Shown here: positions 9,858 to 18,245 of the stretch, piece by piece
Layout of the letters: each line of letters starts with the position of its first letter
Numbering within the stretch: the first letter of the stretch is position 1
Source: Halorhabdus utahensis DSM 12940
Lineage (GTDB): Archaea; Halobacteriota; Halobacteria; Halobacteriales; Haloarculaceae
Direction: 5' to 3'
NCBI RefSeq assembly: GCF_000023945.1
Contig: NC_013158.1
Location: forward strand, 1,674,001 to 1,738,000
Length of the DNA: 64,000 nt
Notes under the pieces: generated by a model
Database searches by the model: none
What the model saw: only the letters and a program-made list of their open reading frames with translations
What the model was told of the DNA's origin: nothing
Program-made: the position numbers and the translations under genes

Positions 9858-10970
9858 ATGAGTGAGCGTAGTGAACCAGCGATCGAACCGGCGGCGATTC
9901 CCGAGAGATTGCGGGATCGAGACCAGTGGATCTGCTGGCGGGAAGAGACGCGCGACGGGAAAGCGACAAAGGTGCCGATCGAGCCTGGATCGGACGAGTT
10001 CGCCTCGACTACTGACGCGGAGACGTGGACGGACTTCGAGACGGCGCGGCGGGAAATCGATCGCGAAGACATCGATGGAGTCGGGTTCGTCTTCAGCGAA
10101 GCGGGGCCGTTCGTCGGTGTCGATCTCGACGACTGTCGCGATCCGGGCGGGAAACTCGACGAAACGGCGCGGGATATCGTCCAGCGACTCGACTCCTACA
10201 CGGAGGTCTCTCCGTCGGGGACCGGAGTGCACGTCATCGTCAAAGGGGAGTTGCCGGACGGTCGGAACAGGCGTAGAAGCGTCGAACTCTACGATACGGC
10301 CCGGTTCTTCACCGTCACTGGCGAGCGCATCGACGAGACGCCGACTCGAGTGGCCCATCGACAGGACGCACTCGCAGCGGTTCATCGTGAGTACGTGCGA
10401 GAGGAGGACTCGAATTCAAACGGGGCAAACGCTCCGGGCTCTGTATCGCCATCACAGCGACGATCGTCGGGGAGCGAGGCACAGTTGGACGACGCGGAGG
10501 TTTTGGAGAAGGCCCGCAGCGCCGAGAATAGTGGAAAGTTCGATGATCTCTGGAACGGGCGGAAAGCTGGCTACGAGAGCCACTCCGAGGCCGACATGGC
10601 GCTCTGCTGTCTGCTGGCGTTCTGGACGGGTGGCGACCGCTCGCAGATCGATCGTCTCTTCCGCCAGTCGGGGTTGATGCGCGAGAAGTGGGACGCGGTC
10701 CACTACGCTGACGGCAGCACCTACGGCGAGAAGACGATCGAACGAGCGATCGGGACCGTCGATGAGTTCTACGACCCGACTGGCGGAGGGGACGCTGGCG
10801 CGTCACCGACTGACCTCGAGGGCCAGCGTCGCCGGACACATCTCGTCGAACAGAATCGCCTGCTGAAGGAGCGGATCGCCAACCTGGAGACACGACTGGC
10901 GGAGAAGAACGAACGGATCGAGCAATTGGAGGGGAAACTCGAACGGATCGGCCACAATGTCGGCGGCTAA
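9858..10970 (+). CDS. NrS-1-type primase-polymerase-like protein
   Basis: 370 residues from the ATG at 9858 (a GTG three codons earlier is less likely). The N-terminal half fits the archaeo-eukaryotic primase fold used by plasmid and phage primase-polymerases. It has an acidic metal-binding motif VGVDLDDC near residue 85, SGTGVHVIVKG with its histidine, and VELYDTARFFTVTG. Residues about 210-305 (SGKFDDLWNG... LLAFWTGGDRSQIDRLFRQS ... EKTIERAI) match the helical domain that follows the primase domain in NrS-1 polymerase relatives. The last 45 residues form a coiled coil. No helicase domain is present, so it is shorter than complete NrS-1-type enzymes. It probably primes replication or complementary-strand synthesis of the element. 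Its place after the transfer operon fits that role but does not prove it. Confidence 0.75.
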   Translation: MSERSEPAIEPAAIPERLRDRDQWICWREETRDGKATKVPIEPGSDEFASTTDAETWTDFETARREIDREDIDGVGFVFSEAGPFVGVDLDDCRDPGGKLDETARDIVQRLDSYTEVSPSGTGVHVIVKGELPDGRNRRRSVELYDTARFFTVTGERIDETPTRVAHRQDALAAVHREYVREEDSNSNGANAPGSVSPSQRRSSGSEAQLDDAEVLEKARSAENSGKFDDLWNGRKAGYESHSEADMALCCLLAFWTGGDRSQIDRLFRQSGLMREKWDAVHYADGSTYGEKTIERAIGTVDEFYDPTGGGDAGASPTDLEGQRRRTHLVEQNRLLKERIANLETRLAEKNERIEQLEGKLERIGHNVGG

Positions 10971-11061
10971 CGCCTCTCTTCTCGATCGACGCTACTGTGT
11001 GACGACCTCTCGGAAGCGACTGCCGAGTTCAGCCAACCCCCGATTTCCCACCGTTACCGCG

Positions 11062-11523
11062 TCAGTCCTCTAGCCGGTCGATTCTCTGTCTGATGTCGTC
11101 TGCCGTGAAGGCATCCATTGCTTCGAGATAGTCATCGACAGCATCAACTCCCTCAAAGGAAGTGATCTCCTCAAGTCGTTGTTCGGCTGCCTGGTCGAAC
11201 CTGGTCAGCCGGTCGGGGCGGTACTGGTGGGGATCCACGTAGAAGACGAACAGGACGTTGTAGTGCTTGTCACCGTGCGGTATCCCCATCACGAGACGGC
11301 AGTAGATCCGCTGGTCGCCACCGACGCGGATCACCTGGAGTTCGCTGCATCCTTCCACGGTTTCGTAGATGTAGTGTTGCGGGGTGGTGCTATCGAGAAG
11401 TTCGTGGAGGCGCTTCAGCACGGCCAGCTGGCGTGTTTTGTCTCCGATATCCGAAAGGCCCTCTGTGAACGTCTCTGCGAGAATGGCGACGTTTTCTTCG
11501 TCGGAAAGTTCGACGACGCTCAC
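11062..11523 (-). CDS. RelE/ParE-like toxin candidate
   Basis: 153 residues, GTG start at 11523. A helical N terminus is followed by a run of beta-strand segments (ELQVIRVGGDQRIYCRLVMG, YNVLFVFYVDPHQY) and a helical tail. The order resembles RelE/ParE-fold toxins, in which an arginine-containing strand (here RVGGDQRIYCR) lies in the core. It is longer than most RelE toxins (about 90 residues), with extra helices at both ends. A 46-residue acidic gene lies 48 nt upstream on the same strand, which is the usual antitoxin-toxin order. Family assignment rests on pattern only. A stand-alone stress-related protein is the alternative. Confidence 0.5.
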   Translation of the reverse strand: MSVVELSDEENVAILAETFTEGLSDIGDKTRQLAVLKRLHELLDSTTPQHYIYETVEGCSELQVIRVGGDQRIYCRLVMGIPHGDKHYNVLFVFYVDPHQYRPDRLTRFDQAAEQRLEEITSFEGVDAVDDYLEAMDAFTADDIRQRIDRLED

Positions 11524-11571
11524 GCTATCCGTAGTTGCACATCCAACGCATAAAATCCCTATCGAACCGCG

Positions 11572-11712
11572 TTACAGGTCGAGTGCCTCGTCGAGGTCAT
11601 CCCCGTCGGCGGTTCGACCCTCGGCGATGTCCTCGATTCCCTCGAGGACATCCGCCGGGACCGTCGGCTCCTCCTCGGATTCGTCCTCGTCGGAACGGGG
11701 AGTCGAGGCCAT
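11572..11712 (-). CDS. Small acidic antitoxin candidate
   Basis: 46 residues, ATG at 11712 and TAA at 11572-11574. It starts with a disordered acidic stretch (DEDESEEEP) followed by VPADVLEGIEDIAEG and a short helix DLDEALDL. The pattern of hydrophobic helix, Gly, then acidic helix is common in short antitoxins that wrap around RelE-fold toxins. It lies directly upstream of the toxin candidate, so the two are probably one transcript. I see no separate DNA-binding domain, so autoregulation, if any, would need the complex or another factor. Confidence 0.6.
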   Translation of the reverse strand: MASTPRSDEDESEEEPTVPADVLEGIEDIAEGRTADGDDLDEALDL

Positions 11713-12238
11713 GAGTACGTACAAATTGGCAGTGCACTCGGTTAAACCTTTTCCGCTCCCGTCCTCCTGTCGATTCTCGCGGACGGAGTTTGACAGTCCG
11801 TCATACCCCTACCTTCCTGTTTCGGACAGCGTACCGATTATGTGATTGGTGCTGTTCAGAGAAGAATATGACACGGGTGGGACGACTCTGAAAGCCCTCG
11901 CCAGTTCCGGTCCCGCGACTCGCTGTGCGCTTCGAGCCTTGCAGGCTCTGTAGTGCTTATTCCGGGAGAGCAAGCTCTCCCGACGTTCGCCTCACTACGC
12001 TCGGCTCACCTTCGCCGGGGTTCCCGAAACTGGCTCGCCCTTTCGATCCTCCAGGATTCAAATGGTTTGTCGGCTAAATCCAGCCACTGATGAGTAATTC
12101 TAAACATCGTCGCGCTGGGGGAGACTCGTTTCATTTAGACTCCGGTGGATAGCTCTCGGCAGCGAATCTCAAGAATCCCTGTCGCTCGGCTTGTTGACTG
12201 ACGGCGTTTCAGTAACGTTCTAACCACTCTTGGATAAA
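11713..12238. other. Long noncoding stretch with hairpins
   Basis: I find no convincing gene in these roughly 520 bases. Two short perfect inverted repeats stand out: GAGCC/GGCTC at 11934-11948 and GGGAGAG/CTCTCCC at 11964-11981, separated by only 15 bases. The surrounding sequence is GC-rich, unlike the AT-rich segments on either side. It could be a structured RNA, a decayed non-autonomous mobile element or a terminator region; the sequence alone does not decide. Confidence 0.35.
11964..11981. repeat. Perfect hairpin, 7-bp stem with 4-nt loop
   Basis: The arms GGGAGAG and CTCTCCC pair perfectly around CAAG. A second hairpin (5-bp stem, 5-nt loop) lies just upstream at 11934-11948. There is no T-tract directly after, so a simple intrinsic terminator is not supported. 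Confidence 0.5.
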
Positions 12239-12721
12239 ATGACTCTTATGTGGGTAGACATTCTCGTGGTTGCAGTCAGTTTAATCGGCTCGTTCCTGAT
12301 CTCGATGTATACGGTCAACAGTAGAATCGACAAGGAACGGGGGCGTGAGATCGAGCGGTGGTATGTGGATGCAGGTGTGCAAGTGGACCTGGCCACGAAG
12401 GAATATTCGAATGAGATCCTCAGCGAGAACTCGACCGGGAACGACACGGTTGAGGTTCTCAGATCGCGGGCTGACGAACTCCAGCAACACGCAGCCGAGG
12501 GTCGACATCTGGGGGTGGATGAGTCGATCTGGTCCGCTCTCAGGGATATCGGGATGAACTATCGCTGGATGGCCTCCGAAATAGAGGCTGACGGAGCAAC
12601 GGACTGGTCGGAGTTGACGGACCTCGAAGACGAAATGTGGGCGTTGACTGCGAAAGTGTCTGAGAGTATCCCGTCGGAAACGGAGTATTCGGCGCAAAAC
12701 GGTTGGTGGCCGTTTTGGTAG
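12239..12721 (+). CDS. Single-pass membrane protein of unknown function
   Basis: 160 residues from the ATG at 12239. One hydrophobic helix at the N terminus (about residues 4-26, VDILVVAVSLIGSFLISMYT) is followed by an acidic, largely helical domain with many Trp near the end (NGWWPFW). A first helix of this kind anchors the protein with the rest in the cytoplasm or outside. No family is recognised. An AT-rich stretch and TAA-rich leader precede it. It stands alone, between two noncoding stretches. Confidence 0.6.
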   Translation: MTLMWVDILVVAVSLIGSFLISMYTVNSRIDKERGREIERWYVDAGVQVDLATKEYSNEILSENSTGNDTVEVLRSRADELQQHAAEGRHLGVDESIWSALRDIGMNYRWMASEIEADGATDWSELTDLEDEMWALTAKVSESIPSETEYSAQNGWWPFW

Positions 12722-13187
12722 CCACGAGGGCGGAGGAGAACAGTATCCTAGATCGAGTCTGCAGCCGGTTATTGAGTCGGCATTAACTCCTATCGGCTGG
12801 CTGGTGTGGTGCGATACGGCCCGCCACGCTCGCCGCTTTCCGCCCTCCGCGTCGCTCGGCACCGACCGTTCCGGGCTGCCTGCCTGCAGTAGCGGGCGGG
12901 CTGCCGGGCGTCCGGTTTGCCGCCAGCGGGTAAGCGCGGGGGATTGCGCTCCAGTCGGTGCTCATCCCGCCACGCTTACTCCGCTGGACGTTCGCTCCGG
13001 GCGGGTCGCCGCGCGTGGCTGGTTGTGGCACGTCCCTCGGGCGCTCTCGCTCGCGCCCAAAGGGGCGCTCGCGAAGGCGCGAGCGAGAGCGCAGAGACGG
13101 TTCTGTCGATCGTCATCGTGGAAAACCGCGATGTAAGGGCATCGCGGTGGTGGCGCGTGAGCGCCTTCGGAATCTAGAGTGATTCCA
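12722..13187. other. GC-rich intergenic region with a long inverted repeat
   Basis: About 465 bases without a supported gene. The sequence is strikingly GC-rich, with repeated CGCTCG/GCGAGC-type words and a 17-bp perfect inverted repeat near its right end. Reading frames here show no protein-like composition. Regions like this next to OB-fold genes are common on haloarchaeal plasmids, but I cannot assign a role. Confidence 0.4.
13041..13092. repeat. Perfect 17-bp inverted repeat
   Basis: The left arm 13041-13057 (GCGCTCTCGCTCGCGCC) is the exact reverse complement of the right arm 13076-13092, with an 18-nt loop that is itself GC-rich. It lies about 95 bases before the OB-fold gene. It could form a stable hairpin or cruciform; possible uses are a terminator, a protein-binding site or an origin element. 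Confidence 0.75.
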
Positions 13188-14036
13188 ATGTCAGGTAAAC
13201 AGCTATCGACTAATGAAGTTTCGGTCGATGCACAGGCACTCGAACCAACGCGCGAGCGGAGCGGGAGTGATGAAGTCGGTGAAGTCGTCGAGGACACGCC
13301 GGAGTTCAGGCCGTCGGTCCAACAGGAGACGCAGGCCAAGGTGGATTCGAATCATCCGGACGGGATGGTGCAGGACGTTTCGCACCTTACGCTGGAACAG
13401 GAAGAGCGGATCCGGGCCAGGGAGGCCGAACTCGATCACATTAGCGCGCAGGCGGAACTCACGTCTCAGGACGGGCGAGCACGACGGACGCGTGAGGTCG
13501 TCGTCGAAGATCGGCGGGAGTTGCGGCGCGAGCGACGACGGTTGGACCCACGAGAGCGACTGTCGCAGGAGGAACTGGCATCGGTGAATCGCGAGGCTGA
13601 TCGGATCGCGAAGCGGTTCGACGGTGGGCCACGTCGAGCGGCCATCGCTCGAGTGTTGGCCGAGCGGGTGGTCCGTGGACAGGATCTCACGGAGGCGGTC
13701 TTCGAGACGATTGACGAGTGGAAAGCCGAACCAGGTGTGATTTGCCCGATCGCGGACGTGCCGGACGTGCAGTCAAACGAGGTAGATATCGAGGGAAAGA
13801 TTCAGACGCTCTGGGAACCGAGCAATCCGGCCATTCAACAGGTCGGGCTCATCGCGGACGGAACGGACAAGATCAAGTTCACGAGTTGGAAGAAGTCGGA
13901 TCCGAAGATCGTCCAGGAGGGTGAAACCGTGCGGATGTACGGTGTCAAGAAGAACTGGTACGATGGACGGTGCTCGCTCGCCGTGACTTACCACAGTCGG
14001 ATCGAGTTCCCCGAACGGGGCTGTTGGTGGGAGTAG
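13188..14036 (+). CDS. OB-fold (RPA-like) single-strand DNA-binding protein
   Basis: 282 residues from the ATG at 13188 (GTG three codons upstream is possible). The first 45 residues are disordered. Residues 60-200 are strongly charged and helical, rich in Arg and Glu. The C-terminal about 85 residues form an OB fold: VDIEGKIQTLWEPSNPAIQQ, VGLIADGTDKIKFTSWKKS and VRMYGVKKNWYDGR, ending in a beta strand. This matches the RPA-type DNA-binding proteins found on haloarchaeal plasmids and proviruses. Its job is probably binding single-stranded DNA during replication or transfer of the element. A T-tract about 25 bases after the stop may terminate transcription. Confidence 0.8.
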   Translation: MSGKQLSTNEVSVDAQALEPTRERSGSDEVGEVVEDTPEFRPSVQQETQAKVDSNHPDGMVQDVSHLTLEQEERIRAREAELDHISAQAELTSQDGRARRTREVVVEDRRELRRERRRLDPRERLSQEELASVNREADRIAKRFDGGPRRAAIARVLAERVVRGQDLTEAVFETIDEWKAEPGVICPIADVPDVQSNEVDIEGKIQTLWEPSNPAIQQVGLIADGTDKIKFTSWKKSDPKIVQEGETVRMYGVKKNWYDGRCSLAVTYHSRIEFPERGCWWE

Positions 14037-14056
14037 CGGCTTTAGGCAACAGGCGA

Positions 14057-14063
14057 ATCTTTT
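14057..14063 (+). terminator. T-tract terminator candidate
   Basis: A run of T residues (CTTTTTG) about 20 bases after the OB-fold gene stop. Archaeal terminators are often simple T-tracts without a hairpin. Low confidence because it is short. Confidence 0.3.
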
Positions 14064-14173
14064 TGTCGTACTTTCCCCCTGCCATAGTTGTTGACCGCTA
14101 TCGCCTGCAGAAGTGTTTGTTTGCTCCTGAAAGGGGTGCGGGAGCCACGACCCGATGTGGCCCGCACCGAACG

Positions 14174-14308
14174 ATGTGTTCGACGAACCAATGCCCCGAA
14201 TGTGGCAGTACCGACGTCAATCACCTTCGAATGCGCGTTGACGGCATGGATCCATCGATCACGGTCTGTGTCATGATGTCCTGTACCAACTGTCAACACG
14301 AGTGGTGA
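14174..14308 (+). CDS. Small zinc-ribbon protein
   Basis: 44 residues. Two Cys pairs, CPECGS near the N terminus and CTNC near the C terminus, frame a short beta-rich core. This is a classic four-cysteine zinc ribbon, similar to the zinc ribbons of TFIIS and RNA polymerase small subunits. Such tiny zinc-finger proteins are abundant in haloarchaea and mostly uncharacterised. The ATG at 14174 gives a compact domain with no surplus residues. It could bind nucleic acid or be a protein-protein adaptor. Confidence 0.7.
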   Translation: MCSTNQCPECGSTDVNHLRMRVDGMDPSITVCVMMSCTNCQHEW

Positions 14309-14591
14309 AAACGACCAGATAAGCCAGAACTGAGACTCGTCACCTTCCACTTCTGTGCCGCCTCACCACGGCCCACCTCCCCACCCTCCGCTCCGTGCTC
14401 GCTCCCTCCGGTCGCTGCGCGCGCAGCCACAACCTCGGGTACACCATTTCTCCGGTAAACCCCTGAATCGTTTCGCGAGCGGGGGGCTTCACAGAAGGCA
14501 CAGAGCAGCGACCAAGAGAGCACGAGGCAGCCGATCAGGAGTCTCATGAACCGAACGATTATGACTATGACTCCCCCACGGAGGAGTAAGC
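14309..14591. other. Intergenic region, nothing clear
   Basis: About 280 bases. A GC-rich block near 14390-14440 with CGCTCC/GGTCGC words gives way to AT-richer sequence before the next small gene. No supported gene or RNA. Confidence 0.3.
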
Positions 14592-14729
14592 ATGGCCGCT
14601 GAAAGTGATCGGCCCGAGATCCCCGATGAGATGTCCCCCGAGGAGGCGCGACAGTATCTCATCCGGTTTCTCGGCCGTCAGGACCTCGACGAACACGAGG
14701 AGATCTACGACGAACTCGCGACCGAATAA
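14592..14729 (+). CDS. Small acidic protein
   Basis: 45 residues starting at the ATG at 14592 behind GGAGGAG, a strong ribosome-binding site at a good distance. The protein is acidic and helical: PEIPDEMSPEEARQYLIRFL then DLDEHEEIYDELATE. The strong ribosome-binding site, clean start and haloarchaeal composition support it as real. Function unknown; a short antitoxin or regulator is possible, but no partner toxin is seen next to it. Confidence 0.6.
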   Translation: MAAESDRPEIPDEMSPEEARQYLIRFLGRQDLDEHEEIYDELATE

Positions 14730-14886
14730 GACGTAGTTGTCGGTTGTCAATATTCTCTTCTTTAGATTGTGGCGGCTTTATTGACAGAGGGAGCCTTACC
14801 CTTACTATGATACACAGAACAGTCATTCATGGAAGATTGCTTCCTGGTAAACTCTCGAAACACCGCTGGCTCAATTGGTGGACTGA

Positions 14887-16263
14887 ATGACCGCGGAGAG
14901 TAATAATCTCGAGGCACGTCTGGAACGGCTCGAGCAGACGTGGAATTCGATCACGGAAACGCCAGAGAAACCGCAGTCCACGATGTTCGTGATCGAGTAC
15001 GGACTGGGAAAACAGCAGCGTGCAGAGGTCTACGTCAATCGCCTGCTCTGCTATCTCCTGGATCCCGGAAATCCCCACGGGATGGGAACCGAATTCCTCA
15101 ACGTGTTCCTCCGCAACCTTCCAGACGCGCTTGCATTCGACGAAGACACTTACGATCTCTCAAACGTCCGCGTCGACGAACAGGTGACCGCCGAGCATGG
15201 CGACGAACGGAAATACCCCGATCTCGTCATCGATAGCCCCGGCGAATGGATACTCGTGATCGAACTGAAATTCTCCGCCGACGAGACCGGAACAGAATTT
15301 TACGCTCAGGCGTCTCGGATCGGCGATCAACAGATCGCGGACTACGAGTCGGGCCAGTACTACGTCTATCTTCATCAGCACGATGAACCGACTGCCACCA
15401 GTGATGCCTTTGTCAACTGGTCGTGGCAGTCTTTCGTGGCTGACGTTCTCGATGAAGTCATCACGGAGTCCGCTCCCCGCTATCCCCAGCGAACTGCCGC
15501 ACAACTACACGAACTCAGGGACGACCTCAGGAATATTACCAGCATGAGTGACGAGCAAACCGCCGACCAGGAGAAGATCGAACTGTTCATCGAACACGCG
15601 GACGCGATCGAGGACGTCAGATCGACGTTCGACGATGCCTGGGAAGCCTACAGTGAACGATGGGGTCGGCGCCTCGCCAGTCAACTCGACCGATCAGAGG
15701 CGATCGACGTTCACGGCCAGTTCGAAAACGAGTATCCGGAAGTCGTCATTCCCCGATCAGAGACCGAGGACGAGCGCTGGATCCTCCGGAACAGTGGTGG
15801 TGATGACTGGCAGCACCTTCACAAATACGGCTGGTACAGACACGCAGAGACCCAGGAGCGACTGACGAGCCGGGCAGAGGATCGCAACGATCTTCGAATC
15901 GGATTCTATCATCGGATGGGGAAGCACCGCGATGCGGCCGTCCAAGACCATCAGCTCCAGTTCAAGTTTCGAAACATGGGCTCGAATCCTGGTGAGTTCA
16001 AGGACATCTATTCGGCGACATTCGATGCAAACGAGGATCGTATCGAAACGCTACTCTCCGGTACCAACGGCACCCTGACGGGAAACAAGCTGACGAAGAT
16101 CACCGCCACGTACGATATCCCGGTCAGCACCTCGGATGGCTTCTTTGCTGCCTATACGACGGCCCTCAACGAGGCGTTTGTCGATCTCGTCGTCGAAGCG
16201 CCCGAATTGATTCAGCTCCTCGACGAGACGTTCGACGACGCCGTCGAGGAGTTCCACCAGTAA
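14887..16263 (+). CDS. PD-(D/E)XK nuclease-superfamily protein
   Basis: 458 residues. The N-terminal 200 residues contain the hallmark pattern: RKYPDLVIDSPGEWILVIELK, with Asp near residue 111 and Glu-Leu-Lys near 125-127, preceded by FVIEYG and AEVYVNRLLCYLLDP. It matches the PDDEXK_4-type family often found in accessory and defence regions. The C-terminal half (260-450) is a second domain with Trp-rich strands (WILRNSGGDDWQHL) that I do not recognise. An AT-rich leader precedes the gene and no partner gene is coupled to it. It probably cuts or binds DNA, perhaps as stand-alone restriction, but target and activity are unknown. Confidence 0.7.
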   Translation: MTAESNNLEARLERLEQTWNSITETPEKPQSTMFVIEYGLGKQQRAEVYVNRLLCYLLDPGNPHGMGTEFLNVFLRNLPDALAFDEDTYDLSNVRVDEQVTAEHGDERKYPDLVIDSPGEWILVIELKFSADETGTEFYAQASRIGDQQIADYESGQYYVYLHQHDEPTATSDAFVNWSWQSFVADVLDEVITESAPRYPQRTAAQLHELRDDLRNITSMSDEQTADQEKIELFIEHADAIEDVRSTFDDAWEAYSERWGRRLASQLDRSEAIDVHGQFENEYPEVVIPRSETEDERWILRNSGGDDWQHLHKYGWYRHAETQERLTSRAEDRNDLRIGFYHRMGKHRDAAVQDHQLQFKFRNMGSNPGEFKDIYSATFDANEDRIETLLSGTNGTLTGNKLTKITATYDIPVSTSDGFFAAYTTALNEAFVDLVVEAPELIQLLDETFDDAVEEFHQ

Positions 16264-16475
16264 CGAAACCACGGAATGGCACAGTGATAGAAACCCGTCG
16301 AGTTTTCCGTAGCTGAGGTCAGCTTGTTTCTCTTCCCGTGACGATATATACTGATGAGTATGGTCTGAGTCGAGTACCCCTTGGTGTGCCTGTGACGCAC
16401 GGTATCAGTTTTTCTGCCCCTGCGATGGGCGAGGGGCTCGAGACACACTGAGTCCCTCGTAATTCGGTGATTCGA

Positions 16476-17399
16476 ATGGCGACCAGCGATAGCTACGACC
16501 ATCGATTCGACGAAGACGTACCGAGCGGATCAACCACCGGCTGCCCGGACTGTGGTGGTCGGGTTCGAACGAATTCGATCGAGACGGTCTGTGAGGACTG
16601 TGGTCTGATTCTCCACGAAGAACCGATCGATCACGGACCGGAATGGCGGTCGTTCGAGGACGATCGGACGAACCCGGAACGAACAGGGGCTCCACTCACG
16701 CCGACGAGACACGACCGAGGGATTTCGACGGAGATCGGCCGGAAAACAGACGGAAAGGGCAACGATCTCTCGGGTTCGAAGCGCAGGCAACTCGGCCGAT
16801 TCCGACGGGAGCACAGTCGGGCACGATTCCGTTCGAAGAGCGAGCGGAATCTGGCCCACGGCCTCTCCGAAGTCAGTCGCATCGTGAGTGCACTCGACGC
16901 GTCGGACGTGATCGACGACCAGGCGTGTGACCTCTTCCGGAGCGCACAGGGCGAGGACCTTTTTCACGGGCGGTCGATCGAGGCGATGGCGGCCGGTAGT
17001 GTCTACGCAGCCTGTCGGTGCAATCGGCTTCCGTGGACGTTCGACGAAGTGAGCGCGGTCTCCCGGGTGAACAAGGAGCGAGTCGAGAACGCCTATCGGG
17101 CGCTGAATCGGGAGCTGGGGCTTCCCACCGTGCCGCCGTCACCGCAGCAGTACGTGCCGCGGCTGGCTTCCGAACTGGGTGTCTCTGAGGATGTTCGTCG
17201 CATGGCAGACCGATTGACCAAACAGGCAGAGGAGCGCGGGATCGCGAACGGTCCGAATCCGGCCGGCGTGGCCGCCGGCTGTCTCTACCACGCTGTACAG
17301 AAATCTGGAGCTGACCTGACCCAGCAGGAGATCGCCGAGGTGGCTGGCGTTTCACCGGCCACCCTGCGGCAACGCTGGCGTGAGATCAAAGGGTGCTGA
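16476..17399 (+). CDS. tfb: Transcription initiation factor TFB
   Basis: 307 residues from the ATG at 16476. The N-terminal zinc ribbon is complete: Cys23, Cys26, Cys39 and Cys42 (GCPDCGGR ... VCEDCG). A B-finger region follows (PERTGAPLTPTRHDRGISTE), then two cyclin folds. The first runs about 110-205 (RSIEAMAAGSVYAACR) and the second about 210-307 (PAGVAAGCLYHAVQ ... AEVAGVSPATLRQRW). TFB recruits RNA polymerase to TATA/BRE promoters together with TBP. Haloarchaea use multiple TFBs for gene sets, and accessory copies like this one may serve plasmid genes. It stands alone and is convergent with the next minus-strand gene. Confidence 0.93.
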   Translation: MATSDSYDHRFDEDVPSGSTTGCPDCGGRVRTNSIETVCEDCGLILHEEPIDHGPEWRSFEDDRTNPERTGAPLTPTRHDRGISTEIGRKTDGKGNDLSGSKRRQLGRFRREHSRARFRSKSERNLAHGLSEVSRIVSALDASDVIDDQACDLFRSAQGEDLFHGRSIEAMAAGSVYAACRCNRLPWTFDEVSAVSRVNKERVENAYRALNRELGLPTVPPSPQQYVPRLASELGVSEDVRRMADRLTKQAEERGIANGPNPAGVAAGCLYHAVQKSGADLTQQEIAEVAGVSPATLRQRWREIKGC

Positions 17400-17499
17400 G
17401 CGGCCCTCTCGGCAAACTATCCGGGATGAAACTATGAGAGTCGTTTGTCCACGAGATCTCTGCGCGGTTCGTTCGGTTTTGTGAGTTTGAATCGATGAG

Positions 17500-18210
17500 T
17501 TAGGGTGGTTCGGTTTCGACGATCGCCGCTTCCAGTCGATCGAGGAACGACGGATCGTAGTCTTCCTCGACGTGGTTGACGTTCCAGAGGCCGGATCGTC
17601 GAATTTCCGGACTCGGACACGAGTGTCCCAGCCAGTCTTCGTCTCGTGGATCAATCGACTGCCGATCGAAATTGCTCACGAGCGCGATCGCGTTGCGTTC
17701 GATGGTGGCCCGATCACTGTCGCGCCCGGGCTCGTCGTTCACCTTGATCCAGAGGAAGGGTAGATTCCGGATGTACTCGCTCACGCTGCGCTCGTGATCG
17801 AGTTCGTCGAGTCGGCGCTCACGCCCCGCAGTCGATCCGTCGCCCCAGTGGGGGTACTCTTCGGAGAGACCTTCGCGTTCGATCAGCGCCTCGCCGACGC
17901 GTTCCCGAAACACAGACCCGCGATGATTGCCACCTCCTTCGTACGTTCCACTGGTCGCTCCGCGGTGGGTCCGGAGACGATTCCAGAGGGACGTGCCCGA
18001 TCCGGCCGATACGGCATGCGTGCCGACCCTGGTGAGTCGTCGGTGATCGGTCTCGGCGCGCCGCTCGTCGTCGGCGAAAAAGAAGTAGACGCCGCGCTCG
18101 GGCCAGTCCATGTAGCCGGTACAGTCTTGCAGGCGCTGCATTCCGTTCACGCGGTCGTCGAGGCGATCCATTAGCTCGTAGAATCGATCGAGATCATCGC
18201 GTCTGGACAT
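17500..18210 (-). CDS. GIY-YIG-like protein
   Basis: 236 residues from the ATG at 18210 (a TTG five codons upstream is less likely). The order of motifs resembles a GIY-YIG nuclease: ERGVYFFFADDE (the GIY strand), RLTRVGTHAVS (the YIG strand), then SLWNRLRTHRG (the Arg helix) and a conserved GNHRGSVFRERVGEAL. The remainder contains LPFLWIKVNDEPG and a C-terminal Trp/Cys-rich part. I do not see a clear metal-binding Glu and cannot claim activity. The gene is divergent from the DUF6884-like gene at 18246, a protein type often found with nucleic-acid-modifying accessory genes. Confidence 0.5.
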   Translation of the reverse strand: MSRRDDLDRFYELMDRLDDRVNGMQRLQDCTGYMDWPERGVYFFFADDERRAETDHRRLTRVGTHAVSAGSGTSLWNRLRTHRGATSGTYEGGGNHRGSVFRERVGEALIEREGLSEEYPHWGDGSTAGRERRLDELDHERSVSEYIRNLPFLWIKVNDEPGRDSDRATIERNAIALVSNFDRQSIDPRDEDWLGHSCPSPEIRRSGLWNVNHVEEDYDPSFLDRLEAAIVETEPP

Positions 18211-18245
18211 TGTAGGGGAGTTCAAAATCCAGCACCAAGGTTTTC

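Noticed and set aside
9630-10385. Minus-strand frame with a hydrophobic C-terminal part
   Set aside because: Most of it is antisense to the primase gene and lacks a proper start. The hydrophobic end may be a decayed fragment, so I note it only in the intergenic entry.
12000-12100. tRNA-like 3' end near CCAGGATTCAAATGG
   Set aside because: No acceptor or D-arm pairing can be drawn, and no complete cloverleaf is visible.
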